From an uncultured Ruminococcus sp. (GTDB taxonomy: Bacteria > Bacillota > Clostridia > Oscillospirales > Ruminococcaceae), in the NCBI GenBank assembly GCA_937926145.1, contig CALANW010000165.1:1-64000 (forward strand): a DNA stretch of 64,000 nt, in the 5' to 3' direction. This document shows, piece by piece, positions 48,405 through 57,870 of the stretch (the stretch's first letter is position 1; every line of letters starts with the position of its first letter). The notes beneath the pieces were generated by a model. The model saw only the letters and a list, made by a program, of their open reading frames with translations. It ran no database searches and had not been told where the DNA came from. Made by a program: the position numbers and the translations under genes.

Positions 48405-51400
48405 TCATAACGAAATTTCTATCTCCCTATCAAGGCTGAAAGAATAAAGGAACGCCTGACGCACCCTGATATGGAAAATTTTCTCCAGAGCGGCGCTATA
48501 CAGAACGAGCTGTCGGCGGTAGCGGTCGGCAAGGACTTCACCGCTCTTCACGCGGTCGGTCTTATAATCGACAAGCACTGTTTCGCCGTCCTCGAAGAAG
48601 ATACAGTCGGCGATACCCTGAAGCATACTGCTGCTATTATTATACTCCAAACCGTACATTCCGTCAAGTCCCAGCTTTGATATTTCGACAAGAAATTTCT
48701 GCTCTCGGCGCACCTCGGGCGAGCGTTTCATTCGCTCATAAAGCGGTGAGCGGAAGAATGCTCTTATATGCTCAAGATCAAGTGAGCGGCGTTCTGCGGA
48801 GCTGATGATGCCGAGCCTTTCAAGGCGTTCGGCTTCGGCTTCGGGAGCGCTTTCTGCGGCGGCATAGTCTGCATACTGCATAAAGGTATGTGTTGCTGTT
48901 CCTATCTCGGCGGCGGTGAGCTTTCCATAGTCCGCGGCGAATTCGGGTCTGCGCAGGAAAACTTCTGCGTTTTCGCTTTTCGCTATCTCGGTTATGGTGA
49001 GCTTTGCAAGCGTTTCGGTAAGATCACTATTATAATGGTAATTGAAATTGCCGAGCAGTTTTCGGACACTTTCCTCCTCCGCAGGCGCTTTCGTTTCTTC
49101 GTGGGCTTTTTCATCTGCGGAAGTATCCTCGAACGCGGATATTTTTATCTTCGCCCTGCTGTTTCGAGTTGGGACGTAAATTTCGTTCTGGATTCGGCAG
49201 GAATCGGGGTGCGTGAGCAGTATCGCAAGCAGCCAGTCGAGCATCGACTGCGCCTTTACCGCCGACGGCTTTCCGTTCTCTGCGGCAAGCTGGGCGGCGC
49301 ACTGGGCAATTCGGCGACGCGTGTTGTCGCTGTCGGGAACGGTTATAAAAAGCCGCTCCTTTGCTCTTGTGAGCGCAACATACAGAAGTCGCATCTCCTC
49401 GCTTATGCTCTCACGGCGGTTCACGCAGGATATCGCATAGCGTGGGAACGAATCGTAAAGCTGACCCGTTTCGAGGTTCTGTATCTTGAAGCCGATACCG
49501 AGGTCGAGGTGTATCTGCATACGGTTCGTGCAGTCCATAAGATTGAATTTTCGCGAAGTTCCGCAGAGGAAGACGAACGGATATTCAAGTCCCTTTGATT
49601 TGTGTATGGTCTTTATCGAAACTGCGTTGTCGGCTGGCGAAACGACCGAGGCACGGACGAAATCTCCGCCGTTTTCCGAAACATCGTTAAGATAGCGGAT
49701 AAATCCCGACAAGCCGCCCGAGGAATTCTGCTCATACGATTTTGCATATTCAAGGAGCAGGCGCAGGTTCGCTTTTTTCTGCTCACCGTCCGAGTAAACG
49801 CTCATTGACGAAAGGAAATCCGTGCTGTCATAAACGGTCACGATGAGCCTTTCAAGGCTTTGCGAAGCGGCACTTATACGCAGGCTCTTGAAAATTTTAC
49901 AAAAACGTTCAAGTTTTGCTTTTGCGGAGTAGCCGCTCCCCTCTTCGACCGCTTTCAGAACAGCTTTGTAGAGCTTTTCGTCACGCTTTTCCGAAAGCAG
50001 ACGAAGCTCCGCCATTTCGTCAGCATCAAGCATAAACATCGGCGACATCAGCACCGAAACGAGCGGTATATCCTGCATCGGGTCGTCGATGACTTTAAGC
50101 AGGTTCAGAAGCACCGATATTTCACGCGATTGTAAGTAGCTTACGGTTTCCTCGCAGACCGCTTTTATGCCCATTGCGTTAAGTTCATCGGCGTAAAGCT
50201 GTCCCCTCGCCCTGTCACGGAGCAGGATACAGAAATCACGGGGTTCGCTTGTACGCATTTCGCCCCTGTCAAAGACTTTTTCAGTGCCGAGCATCGACTT
50301 TATCCTTGAAGCCGCCGCACGAGCCTCGGCCTGAGCCGCAGAGAGCGGTTCTTCACCGCTTTCATCGTCCGAAACAGCGGTAAGAACACCCTTGTCGGGG
50401 GAGAAAATTATCTCGGTCGTGCGGTCTGCATCGGGATAATTTGCGCCGTATTCAAGCTTCTCATTATCGGTATAATCGATGCCGCCGTTATCCCTGTCCA
50501 TAATATTTTCAAAAACATCGTTGACGAAATCGACAACATCGCGGCTGCTTCGGAAATTGCGGTTGAGGAGCACTGCTGCATTCGTCCCCGTGAAGCCTTT
50601 TTCGTAAGGTTCGGACGAATCGAGGACTTCGAGGAAGTTGTTCGGGTTAGCAAGTCGGAAACGGTATATCGACTGTTTTACGTCACCAACGACAAAGAGG
50701 TTGTCGCCGCCCTTTTCGGCTGTACCGTTGTGCGAAAGCATACGGAAAATAACGCTCTGCGTGTTGTTCGCGTCCTGAAATTCGTCTATCATTATCAGCT
50801 TGTAATACTCGGAAAGCTCACGGGCGAGCGGCGTTCTGACGATGCTTCCGCTCTCGTCTTTTCTGCACAAAAGCTTTACCGCAAGCTGTTCCGCATCGGA
50901 GAAACCGAGTGCGTTTTTGTCAATTTTGATAGCTTCTATCTCTTTGATAAGCTCCTTGACGAGAAGCGAAACGCCGTCTATAATTTCGGCGTTCACCTTG
51001 TAGTCGTCAGTGATGCTTTTCAGCGAAAAAACATTGCCGCAGGCGTCGTTTGCAAGCTTTTTGTATCGGTCGCGGAAGTCCTTTACCGCATCGATAACAG
51101 CGGCATCGTCCGAGCCTTTTTCCGTTTTGGGATATCGGCACACTTCAAATTTTATAGGTTTGGGCATTCTCTCGTCCCACGGCAAAACCGTATCTTTCAC
51201 GCGCTCGGCAAGCTGTTCAAAAAGCTGTGCTTCGCCCGTGATGATACTCTGTGCCTTTGATTTTCCGTCATCGGGGACTAATTCAGCCGCATAGAAAGCC
51301 AGCGCCGCCGCACTCCTGAACTGCTGTGAGATGAACTCCGAATATGCCGCCGCAAGAGGGTCTGTGCGCTCGTCAAAAGGCTGTTCATAGCGCTTTTTTG

Positions 51401-51986
51401 CGCTGTCGAGAAAGTCCGTCGGGAACGGGAGCGACATTATGAAGCGGTATATCGCGAGCATAGTTTTTTCCAACTCGGTATCTCCCCTTGCGCCCGAACA
51501 GGTGAAGTCCGCAAGCTTTTTCATAAGCTCGGGCTTTTCGCCGTAAAGACGTTCAAAGACGTTCTCGGAGGCTTTCGCGACGATGAGCTTTTCCTCCGAA
51601 TCATCGATAATGCGGAAACCTGCCGAAACATCGAGCGACTGGACATTTTCCCTTATAAGGTCGAAGCAGAATGAATGTATGGTCGAAATTTTCGCCGACG
51701 GGATAAGCGCCTGCTGGCTGAAAAGCCACTCGTTCGAGGGGTCGGCTTCAAGCTGTTTCGCTATCGCATCGGAAAGGCGCTGTTTCATCTGCGCCGCCGC
51801 ATCGTTCGTGAACGTGACAACGATTATCTTATCGGCAGGAACGCGGTTCTCGTTATCGGAGAGGATACGGAGCAGTCTTTCGACCAGAACGGAGGTCTTG
51901 CCGCTTCCTGCCGCCGCCGAAACTATGACCGATGTGTTTCTTGCTTCAATAGCTTCAAGCTGTCGGTCTGTCCATTTATCAGCCAT
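48405..51986 (-). CDS. addA: AddAB helicase-nuclease, subunit AddA
   Basis: A 1193-residue UvrD-like helicase with C-terminal RecB-type nuclease; with AddB it resects double-strand breaks for RecA. Walker A SAAAGSGKT is at 23-31. Helicase motifs include IMIDEFQDANNTQ, GDVKQSIYRFRLANP, VSIKTIHKSKGLEYPFVF and LLYVALTRAKERL. The nuclease has DYKTD preceded by GIADCIFFED near the end. It overlaps addB by eight bases. Confidence 0.96.
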   Translation of the reverse strand: MADKWTDRQLEAIEARNTSVIVSAAAGSGKTSVLVERLLRILSDNENRVPADKIIVVTFTNDAAAQMKQRLSDAIAKQLEADPSNEWLFSQQALIPSAKISTIHSFCFDLIRENVQSLDVSAGFRIIDDSEEKLIVAKASENVFERLYGEKPELMKKLADFTCSGARGDTELEKTMLAIYRFIMSLPFPTDFLDSAKKRYEQPFDERTDPLAAAYSEFISQQFRSAAALAFYAAELVPDDGKSKAQSIITGEAQLFEQLAERVKDTVLPWDERMPKPIKFEVCRYPKTEKGSDDAAVIDAVKDFRDRYKKLANDACGNVFSLKSITDDYKVNAEIIDGVSLLVKELIKEIEAIKIDKNALGFSDAEQLAVKLLCRKDESGSIVRTPLARELSEYYKLIMIDEFQDANNTQSVIFRMLSHNGTAEKGGDNLFVVGDVKQSIYRFRLANPNNFLEVLDSSEPYEKGFTGTNAAVLLNRNFRSSRDVVDFVNDVFENIMDRDNGGIDYTDNEKLEYGANYPDADRTTEIIFSPDKGVLTAVSDDESGEEPLSAAQAEARAAASRIKSMLGTEKVFDRGEMRTSEPRDFCILLRDRARGQLYADELNAMGIKAVCEETVSYLQSREISVLLNLLKVIDDPMQDIPLVSVLMSPMFMLDADEMAELRLLSEKRDEKLYKAVLKAVEEGSGYSAKAKLERFCKIFKSLRISAASQSLERLIVTVYDSTDFLSSMSVYSDGEQKKANLRLLLEYAKSYEQNSSGGLSGFIRYLNDVSENGGDFVRASVVSPADNAVSIKTIHKSKGLEYPFVFLCGTSRKFNLMDCTNRMQIHLDLGIGFKIQNLETGQLYDSFPRYAISCVNRRESISEEMRLLYVALTRAKERLFITVPDSDNTRRRIAQCAAQLAAENGKPSAVKAQSMLDWLLAILLTHPDSCRIQNEIYVPTRNSRAKIKISAFEDTSADEKAHEETKAPAEEESVRKLLGNFNYHYNSDLTETLAKLTITEIAKSENAEVFLRRPEFAADYGKLTAAEIGTATHTFMQYADYAAAESAPEAEAERLERLGIISSAERRSLDLEHIRAFFRSPLYERMKRSPEVRREQKFLVEISKLGLDGMYGLEYNNSSSMLQGIADCIFFEDGETVLVDYKTDRVKSGEVLADRYRRQLVLYSAALEKIFHIRVRQAFLYSFSLDREIEISL

Positions 51987-54900
51987 TGTTCATCTCTCCT
52001 TTCTCGGTTTCTTCGCGGATAATGCCGTCAAGCTTCGCCCTCATTTTCTCAGCGGCTTTGGGGTCGTAATCGCGGTGGATAATGTTCGGGAAATTGCCGC
52101 AGACGGAACTGTAATCGCAGTATGAGCAGGGCGAAACACTGCCGTTCCAAAGCGGGTCAGCTTCAATCTCGCCGCTCTTTATGCTCATAGCTGTTTCTGT
52201 CAGAATTTCCGCAGAATATTTGCGCAGGGCGGCTATCTGATCTTCGGTGATAACGCTTGAATTGCTGTAAAAATCACCGTCATTCTTTATCTTTACGGGG
52301 ATAAAAGTTCCGCTCAGACCGTTTTCCATTGCGCCTGCAATATCAACATCGGCAACGACTATGCCGTCCATTTTGCAGCCTTTTTTCTCATAGGAAAGCT
52401 TCTCGTCCTCGGTCGGCTCTCTGCCGAGTGAGGGAACGTTGTCCTTTGCGTGCATATAGAGAACGCCTGCGGGCAAAGCCTCGTGATACTTGCCCTCGTT
52501 GAGCGGCGCATCGGGGTCGGTCACGGCAAAAATATACAGAAGCATCTGCATATTTATACCATAATAAAGGTCGGCGAGCGAGAACACCTTTGAACCCGTT
52601 TTGTAGTCAACAACACGGACGTAGGTTATGCCGTCCTTTACGAATGTGTCTATTCGGTCAACTGCGCCGACAAAGCTTACACGCGTCTTGTCGGGGAGCT
52701 GTATCGTGACCGGCTTTTCGTCACTGCTCTCGGCATAGGAAAGCGTGTATTCAAAGCTGGACGGTGAAAAATCGGACTGCGCAAATTCAAGCTTTAAGCG
52801 GTAGATGATATCCGTCAGCGTTTCAGCCATTCGCACGAACGCCGCAACGAAGCGTTTCGTCTTGCCGTAGCTTCCGCCGACCTCATCCGAAGCGTAATAT
52901 TCGCCGAGCTTGGTTTTAACGACATCGGAAATGTCCTTGCGCTCCATTTTCACGAAGCTGTCCTTGTCGTATTCCTTTAAAAATTCGCAAAGGCAATAAT
53001 GTATCGCAGTTCCCTTTGCAGGCGCGGAAACGTCCACACGCTGTCGCGGCTGTATATGCAGACCCTTTTTGCAGAAGTATATGAACGGGCATTTTCTGTA
53101 GTCTTCAAGGCGCGAAGCGGAAAGGCTTATGTTCTGCCCGAAAAGCCGCTCGGCGTTCTCACGGCGGAGCGAATGTCTGCCCTTTATCGGCTCATCGGCA
53201 AGACGAAGCTTTCGGCGGTTCTCGGGCGAATGATCTTCGAGTGCCGCGCGCAGGCTCGCAATATCCGAGTCGTTCCTGCGGAAGCTTTTGATGTACTGAT
53301 AATAGCCGTTCTGCTCGGTCGTGCAGAAAAACAGCGTTCCGAGGTCTTTTTCGGTGAGCTTTATTTCGCCGAACATTCCCTCCAGCTGCTTCACGGCGAA
53401 TGACGGATAGAGCGGTGCGCCCGAAACATTAGCCACGGGGTAAGTGACGTAAAGCTTTTCCCTCGCCGCGGATAAAACAGAGTATGCAACGAAGCGCTCC
53501 TCCGAGTTTTTCTCCCTCATCGAGCCGCCTATCTCGATATCAGCCGCACGGAAACGCTCGGTGTCCTTATCCGAAAAGAGCGGTGACGGCTTCGGTGCAA
53601 GCGGAAATGTTCCCTCGTTCGCACCGATGACAAAGATAGCTTTCGGGTTGGAAAAACGCGATGTATGCGCCGCTGTAAAGCTTACGCAGTCGAGCGTTTT
53701 CGGCGGTGCGGAAAGCTTCATTCCCGAAACGCAGGAGTCGAAAAGCTCCGCAAATTCCGATGCGCTTATCTCAGCTTCGCCGAGCGTTCTGTAGAAGCTT
53801 TGCAAAAGTTCACAAAGCATATCCCAGAGCTGTTTTGCTTCACGGACTGCGACCAAGGCTTCGCTGTCGCCGTCCGAATTTTTCGCTTTTTCCTCAACCG
53901 AACGCGCAATGCCAACTTCTTCGAGAAAGTCCGAAACTGCGCGGCATATAGTGTCTGCTCTGCCCTGCGAAGCCTTTTTCCGCAGATTTTCAAGCGGAAC
54001 TATGACGGTCTGCCTTGCTTCTTCCGCAATGGCATCATTTTCATCTGCAATGCGGAACGGCTCGCTCCACATTTTACCCTCGACATTCCAGCGGTAGCAA
54101 TATTCTTCGAGGATATCCGCTTTTTCATCGTCAAGTCCCGAAAATCCCGTCTTTATGTAACGCAAAATTTCCTCGGTCGAAAATTTTCGCGCCGACGCAA
54201 GCTTTAGCGCCGTTCGTATGAAAACAACGAGCGCCTTGTGTGAAATCCCGTCCGAAACATCGGTGTAAAGCGGAATATCCGAACGCCTGAAAGCCGCTTC
54301 TATCATCGTCATATAGCTTTCGGACGAGCGCGAAGTCACGGCGATATCGGAATATTTGTAACCCTCCTCACGGACAAGTCGGCATATCTCGGCGGCGACA
54401 TAATCCGCTTCGGCGTAAGGCTCGGCGGCTTCATATATCTTCACCGCTCTGCACTCGCCGTCATAATGCTCACGCTTTGCACGGAGGATATTTTTTCGCA
54501 TAAATTCAAGCTCGGGATAGGCAAATCGCCTGTTCTCCGTGAGGAATGTTTTCCGAACCTGCGCACCTGCGTCATTTGCGGCGGAAATAAGCTTATACAT
54601 CGTTGTATTGACCGTATCGAAGAGCGAAAAATTTCTCGGTGCTTCGTCCTCGGTCGTGAGTGATACGGTCACGCTTCCGCAGTCTCTTATCATAATTTTC
54701 AGCAGTTCATATTCATCGGGGGTGAAGCTTTTGAACTCGTCAATGAAGAATTCCGTACCTTTGAAAAAGCCGTGTTCGGAGGCTTTTTTTGCGGCTTCGG
54801 TAAGGTCGGTTCCGCTGTCCTTGAAGCCGTGCTTTTCGAGGCTTTCCATATACCCCGAATAGATGAGGGCAATGTCCTTTGCTTTCGGACGGATCATCTC

Positions 54901-55338
54901 ATCGAGTGATGAAAGCTTTCCCGTGAGCTGTTCGGGCGAAACTCCTGCCGCCGAGAACGCTTTCACAATTTCGAGCGCATCTGCGACAAATCGCGTTTTC
55001 GATGCCTGCCTGTCGTAAAACTCCAGCGAATGTTCGGTGCGGAGCCGTGACAGCACCTCGAACATTATGATATTTCGGACGGTATCATCGGCATATTTGC
55101 CGCGCAGACCGCCGTATTTTATGAAAATATACTTCGCCGCACGGGAGAAGTTGATTATCTCCATGCGGTTGAAATCCTCCATGCCCATAAAGTTGTAGAG
55201 CAGGCGGTTGTATTCAAAGTTGAACTGGTCGGGGACGATAGCATAGACCTTTTTCCCCTCGGCAACGGCACGTTTTATCCTTGTCATCATCTCGTATGAT
55301 TTTCCCGTGCCTGCGCCGCCGTATATAATGTCGAGCAT
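51979..55338 (-). CDS. addB: AddAB helicase-nuclease, subunit AddB
   Basis: A 1119-residue partner of AddA with an inactivated helicase-like body and a second nuclease. It starts MLDIIYGGAGTGKS with the P-loop at 7-14. The C-terminal nuclease has VRVVDYKTGSKVFSL. The [4Fe-4S] ligands appear as a cysteine in YRKCPFIYFC and three in the block PCSYCDYSSVC. The ATG at 55338 has AAAGGAG upstream. A longer in-frame reading would start upstream of the promoter at 55363-55391 and is rejected. Confidence 0.95.
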   Translation of the reverse strand: MLDIIYGGAGTGKSYEMMTRIKRAVAEGKKVYAIVPDQFNFEYNRLLYNFMGMEDFNRMEIINFSRAAKYIFIKYGGLRGKYADDTVRNIIMFEVLSRLRTEHSLEFYDRQASKTRFVADALEIVKAFSAAGVSPEQLTGKLSSLDEMIRPKAKDIALIYSGYMESLEKHGFKDSGTDLTEAAKKASEHGFFKGTEFFIDEFKSFTPDEYELLKIMIRDCGSVTVSLTTEDEAPRNFSLFDTVNTTMYKLISAANDAGAQVRKTFLTENRRFAYPELEFMRKNILRAKREHYDGECRAVKIYEAAEPYAEADYVAAEICRLVREEGYKYSDIAVTSRSSESYMTMIEAAFRRSDIPLYTDVSDGISHKALVVFIRTALKLASARKFSTEEILRYIKTGFSGLDDEKADILEEYCYRWNVEGKMWSEPFRIADENDAIAEEARQTVIVPLENLRKKASQGRADTICRAVSDFLEEVGIARSVEEKAKNSDGDSEALVAVREAKQLWDMLCELLQSFYRTLGEAEISASEFAELFDSCVSGMKLSAPPKTLDCVSFTAAHTSRFSNPKAIFVIGANEGTFPLAPKPSPLFSDKDTERFRAADIEIGGSMREKNSEERFVAYSVLSAAREKLYVTYPVANVSGAPLYPSFAVKQLEGMFGEIKLTEKDLGTLFFCTTEQNGYYQYIKSFRRNDSDIASLRAALEDHSPENRRKLRLADEPIKGRHSLRRENAERLFGQNISLSASRLEDYRKCPFIYFCKKGLHIQPRQRVDVSAPAKGTAIHYCLCEFLKEYDKDSFVKMERKDISDVVKTKLGEYYASDEVGGSYGKTKRFVAAFVRMAETLTDIIYRLKLEFAQSDFSPSSFEYTLSYAESSDEKPVTIQLPDKTRVSFVGAVDRIDTFVKDGITYVRVVDYKTGSKVFSLADLYYGINMQMLLYIFAVTDPDAPLNEGKYHEALPAGVLYMHAKDNVPSLGREPTEDEKLSYEKKGCKMDGIVVADVDIAGAMENGLSGTFIPVKIKNDGDFYSNSSVITEDQIAALRKYSAEILTETAMSIKSGEIEADPLWNGSVSPCSYCDYSSVCGNFPNIIHRDYDPKAAEKMRAKLDGIIREETEKGEMNNG

Positions 55339-55362
55339 TGATATCCGCTCCTTTCGGCAACA

Positions 55363-55391
55363 ATTATACCATATATATGGTTTTCTTTCAA
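55363..55391 (-). promoter_or_regulatory. Promoter of the addBA operon
   Basis: On the minus strand, TTGAAA (55391-55386), 17 bases and TATAAT (55368-55363), with an extended TGG before the -10. The start would fall about 18 bases above the addB ATG. Confidence 0.8.
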
Positions 55392-55447
55392 GAAAAACCG
55401 CCCCGATATGTTCGGTACTATCCGTTTTTCCGTACAGCATGCTGCAA

Positions 55448-55480
55448 ACAGCGTGACCTGCTCACCGCAAGTCACGCTGT
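55448..55480 (-). terminator. Terminator of the pseudo-rhomboid operon
   Basis: The perfect 10-base stem ACAGCGTGAC / GTCACGCTGT overlaps the stop codon of the small membrane protein gene; the T-run after it is short, so efficiency may be low. Confidence 0.6.
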
Positions 55481-55726
55481 AATTTCCACTCTGATTTTTT
55501 TGCTTTTTGTCCTCATACATCCTGCCTTACCATCTGCGATATCTGCGGAAAGCTCTTCATCTGTCTGCTGTACGCTTTTGCTGCATTTAAGGCGAAGTAT
55601 CCCGGAAGGATCATCGTCCGATACATCGCTTATGCTGAAAATGCTCGCCGAAACGAGCAGTGCCGTCAGCACAAGAAAGCAAAGAACGACGGTGGAGATG
55701 ATCTTTCGCCTGATAGATCTTTTCAT
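55472..55726 (-). CDS. Small single-pass membrane protein
   Basis: An 84-residue protein: basic start (MKRSIRRK), one hydrophobic helix (about 9-29) and a polar, Asp/Ser-rich outer region with a basic end. The ATG at 55726 has AGGTGAT five bases upstream, overlapping the stop of the previous gene. No family recognised. Probably co-transcribed with the pseudo-rhomboid gene. Confidence 0.6.
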   Translation of the reverse strand: MKRSIRRKIISTVVLCFLVLTALLVSASIFSISDVSDDDPSGILRLKCSKSVQQTDEELSADIADGKAGCMRTKSKKIRVEITA

Positions 55727-55730
55727 TTTA

Positions 55731-56426
55731 TCACCTGTCGTTTTTATCGTCATCGCGGCTCGTCATTTTTATTCTGACATCGCGCCATTCACGTCTGACT
55801 TTTCTGTTTTTGAAGTTGGTCTTTATCTTGTAAACAACACCGCCGCCGAAGAATATCGCGATATTTATAAAGGATATCGCGATGCAAAGGCTCGCCTGCC
55901 AGTAGCCGACAGCAAGCATCGTTATGAAATCATAGAGCAGAAATGCCGCATCGATCCACGCGAGCCATTTCGCTTTTACGGGGATAAAGAAGAACAGCAG
56001 AAATTGTTCGTTCGGGAAAAGCATCGCGAACGCAAGGAACAGCGACATATTAAGGTATTCCGCCGTTGCATAGCCCGAGATGAAGCCGCCGATTATCGTT
56101 CCGATAACGCCCGTGAAGTAGAAAACATTGAACCTAAAGCCGCCCCAGACCTGCTCGAGCTGCGAACCGATGAGCCAGTAGAAATAACAGCTTATCAGCA
56201 TAAATATCGGATTGGAACTGAACGGACACAGAATGAACGAGAAAATTCTCCAAACCTGCCCCTGCATCACAGCTGCGCGGTCGAAATACATATAGCTGCT
56301 AAGATACAGCTCGGGGAAAAGATAATCGAAGATAAACACTATCACGCTGCCTATGACAACATACAGCATAAGGTTGGGGATATAATATTTGCCGAATTTG
56401 CGTTCCATTTTATTTAAAAGATTCAA
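55731..56426 (-). CDS. Rhomboid-like membrane protein lacking catalytic residues
   Basis: About 231 residues with six or more membrane helices. The order of features (a short helix, a GQVWRIFSFILCP loop with the W-R motif, then YFYWLIGSQLEQVWGGFRF and FYFTGVIGTIIGG) resembles the rhomboid fold. The GxSG and His catalytic motifs are absent; the position of the serine reads SLFLAFAMLFP. It is therefore likely a pseudoprotease of the rhomboid/derlin-like type. The start is uncertain: TTG at 56426 has AAAGGA eight bases upstream, whereas an ATG at 56408 lacks a site. Confidence 0.7.
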   Translation of the reverse strand: MNLLNKMERKFGKYYIPNLMLYVVIGSVIVFIFDYLFPELYLSSYMYFDRAAVMQGQVWRIFSFILCPFSSNPIFMLISCYFYWLIGSQLEQVWGGFRFNVFYFTGVIGTIIGGFISGYATAEYLNMSLFLAFAMLFPNEQFLLFFFIPVKAKWLAWIDAAFLLYDFITMLAVGYWQASLCIAISFINIAIFFGGGVVYKIKTNFKNRKVRREWRDVRIKMTSRDDDKNDR

Positions 56427-56489
56427 AATATCATTCCTTTCGGTCCAAAGCACAAAAATTTATATAGTCATAAAAATTTAAACCAAGCA

Positions 56490-56701
56490 AAACCCTTTTT
56501 GCAAACATAAACCAATTTTCACGCAAACTGAGCGGAACGAAGTGCAGCGCAGCGCGAACTTGCCGCAGGGCTTCCCTACAATCACAAGATGCCAAACTGC
56601 AAAACAAACCCTCTTCGCGAACATAAACCAATTTTTCACGCAAACTGAGCGGAACGAAGTGCAGCGCGGCGCGAACTTGCCGCAGGGCTTCCCTGCAATT
56701 A
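56490..56701 (+). repeat. Direct repeat pair of about 95 bases
   Basis: The segments 56490-56582 and 56606-56701 are almost identical; shared parts include ACATAAACCAATTTT, ACTGAGCGGAACGAAGTGC and ACTTGCCGCAGGGCTTCC. They contain GC-rich palindromic stretches, have no coding signals and are separated by 23 bases. They fill the 388-base gap (56427-56814) together with the DUF1858 promoter. Origin unknown. Confidence 0.85.
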
Positions 56702-56733
56702 TACCATATTGGTAACAAAATTACAAGTAGCAC

Positions 56734-56762
56734 TTGAAATTTTCACAAATATTGATTATAAT
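56734..56762 (+). promoter_or_regulatory. Promoter of the DUF1858 gene
   Basis: TTGAAA (56734-56739), 17 bases and TATAAT (56757-56762). The start near 56769 leaves a 46-base leader and excludes an in-frame extension upstream. Confidence 0.75.
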
Positions 56763-56814
56763 AGTAGGTGTACGAAAAAAGTACAAATCCCTAAAAAGAA
56801 AGGTCGTAAATAAA

Positions 56815-57021
56815 ATGGCTGTAGAAATTACAAAAGAAACCGTTATCGGCGATATCCTTGACGAAGATATGGAAACTGCACCGTTCTTCCTTGAAATGGG
56901 AATGCATTGCCTCGGCTGCCCCGCTTCAAGAGGCGAATCCATCGAAGATGCATGCGCAGTTCACGGCGTAGACCCCGATGAACTCGTTGCAAAGCTCAAG
57001 GCTCACTTCGCTAATAAGTAA
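56815..57021 (+). CDS. DUF1858 domain protein
   Basis: A 68-residue protein that is a single DUF1858 domain: an ITKETVIGDILDEDMETAPF helix followed by MGMHCLGCPASRGESIEDAC with paired cysteines, and a C-terminal helix. Such stand-alone domains occur in many anaerobes and as modules next to hybrid-cluster or nitroreductase-like proteins; the function is unknown and a redox or metal role is a guess. The ATG at 56815 follows AAAGG. It stands alone behind its own promoter. Confidence 0.85.
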   Translation: MAVEITKETVIGDILDEDMETAPFFLEMGMHCLGCPASRGESIEDACAVHGVDPDELVAKLKAHFANK

Positions 57022-57030
57022 GAACCGTTA

Positions 57031-57130
57031 TACAAAACACCATTTAAAATTTGGAAAAAATCAAGCCGACAATCTTGGATATATGTGATTTCGGCGCAGA
57101 TTTTTTCCTATATTTTATTGGTGTTTAGTA
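57031..57130. repeat. Repeat family B, diverged copy 3
   Basis: About 100 bases with terminal inverted repeats (AAACACCATT and AATTGGTGTTT-like ends at 57035 and 57126). The core GGAAAAAATCAAGC...GGCGCAGATTTTTT matches, in inverted orientation, the elements at 24944 and 46335. It lies just after the DUF1858 gene. More diverged than the other two, so confidence is lower. Confidence 0.6.
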
Positions 57131-57195
57131 TTACAACGGATAACCGCCGCACAATGCAATATTTGTGCGGTTTCTTTTTAAAAGGAGTAGAATAA

Positions 57196-57870
57196 ATGCT
57201 CGGAAACAGACTTAGAGCCTGCGCGGAATATGTTGTCGGCGAAAAAGCCTGCGATGTCGGCACAGACCACGGCTACCTTGCGGCTGAACTTCTGCTGTCG
57301 GGAAAATGCAGCTTCGCCATTGCCGCCGACATAAACGAAAAGCCGCTCGATTCGGCTCGCAGCACCCTGCATAAGCACGGACTTGACGGACGCTCTCAGC
57401 TTGTCCTCTCGGACGGCGTAAAAAACGTTGACCTTGACGGCGTTACCGATATCATCATCGCAGGAATGGGCGGCGAGCTTATCTCCGCGATACTTTCGCA
57501 GAAGCCGCTCGGCGGGATAAACCTCGTTCTCCAGCCGATGACGAAAGCGCCGTACTTGCGCAGATTTCTTGCCGAGAACGGCTTTGAGCTGCTCGGTGAA
57601 ACGGCTGTCGAAGAAAGCGGCAGGCTTTACACCGTGATGAACGCCGTTTTCACGGGCAAAAAGCGCGAGATAGGCGAGCTTGAAGCGCTTGTCGGAAAGC
57701 TTTTGCTCTCAGATAAGACCGCAAAGCAGATGCTTCTCGGAATTTCGGAGAAGCTAAAAAAAGAATCGGACGCTCTGAAAGCTTCGGGCAACGCCGAACA
57801 GTCGGAACACCGCAGTTCGCTCTCGGAGCGGATAAAGAATTTCGCAGAAAACGGAGGCAGCATCGTATGA
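57196..57870 (+). CDS. trmK: tRNA (adenine-22-N1)-methyltransferase
   Basis: A 224-residue class I SAM methyltransferase. The SAM motif is CDVGTDHGYLAAEL (Asp20 to Gly26), and the catalytic region is IIAGMGGELIS, the TrmK/COG2384 signature; a C-terminal helical extension follows. It methylates A22 in the D-loop of tRNAs in Gram-positives. AAAGGAG precedes the ATG. It overlaps the Nif3-like gene by four bases, a conserved pair in Firmicutes. Confidence 0.93.
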   Translation: MLGNRLRACAEYVVGEKACDVGTDHGYLAAELLLSGKCSFAIAADINEKPLDSARSTLHKHGLDGRSQLVLSDGVKNVDLDGVTDIIIAGMGGELISAILSQKPLGGINLVLQPMTKAPYLRRFLAENGFELLGETAVEESGRLYTVMNAVFTGKKREIGELEALVGKLLLSDKTAKQMLLGISEKLKKESDALKASGNAEQSEHRSSLSERIKNFAENGGSIV

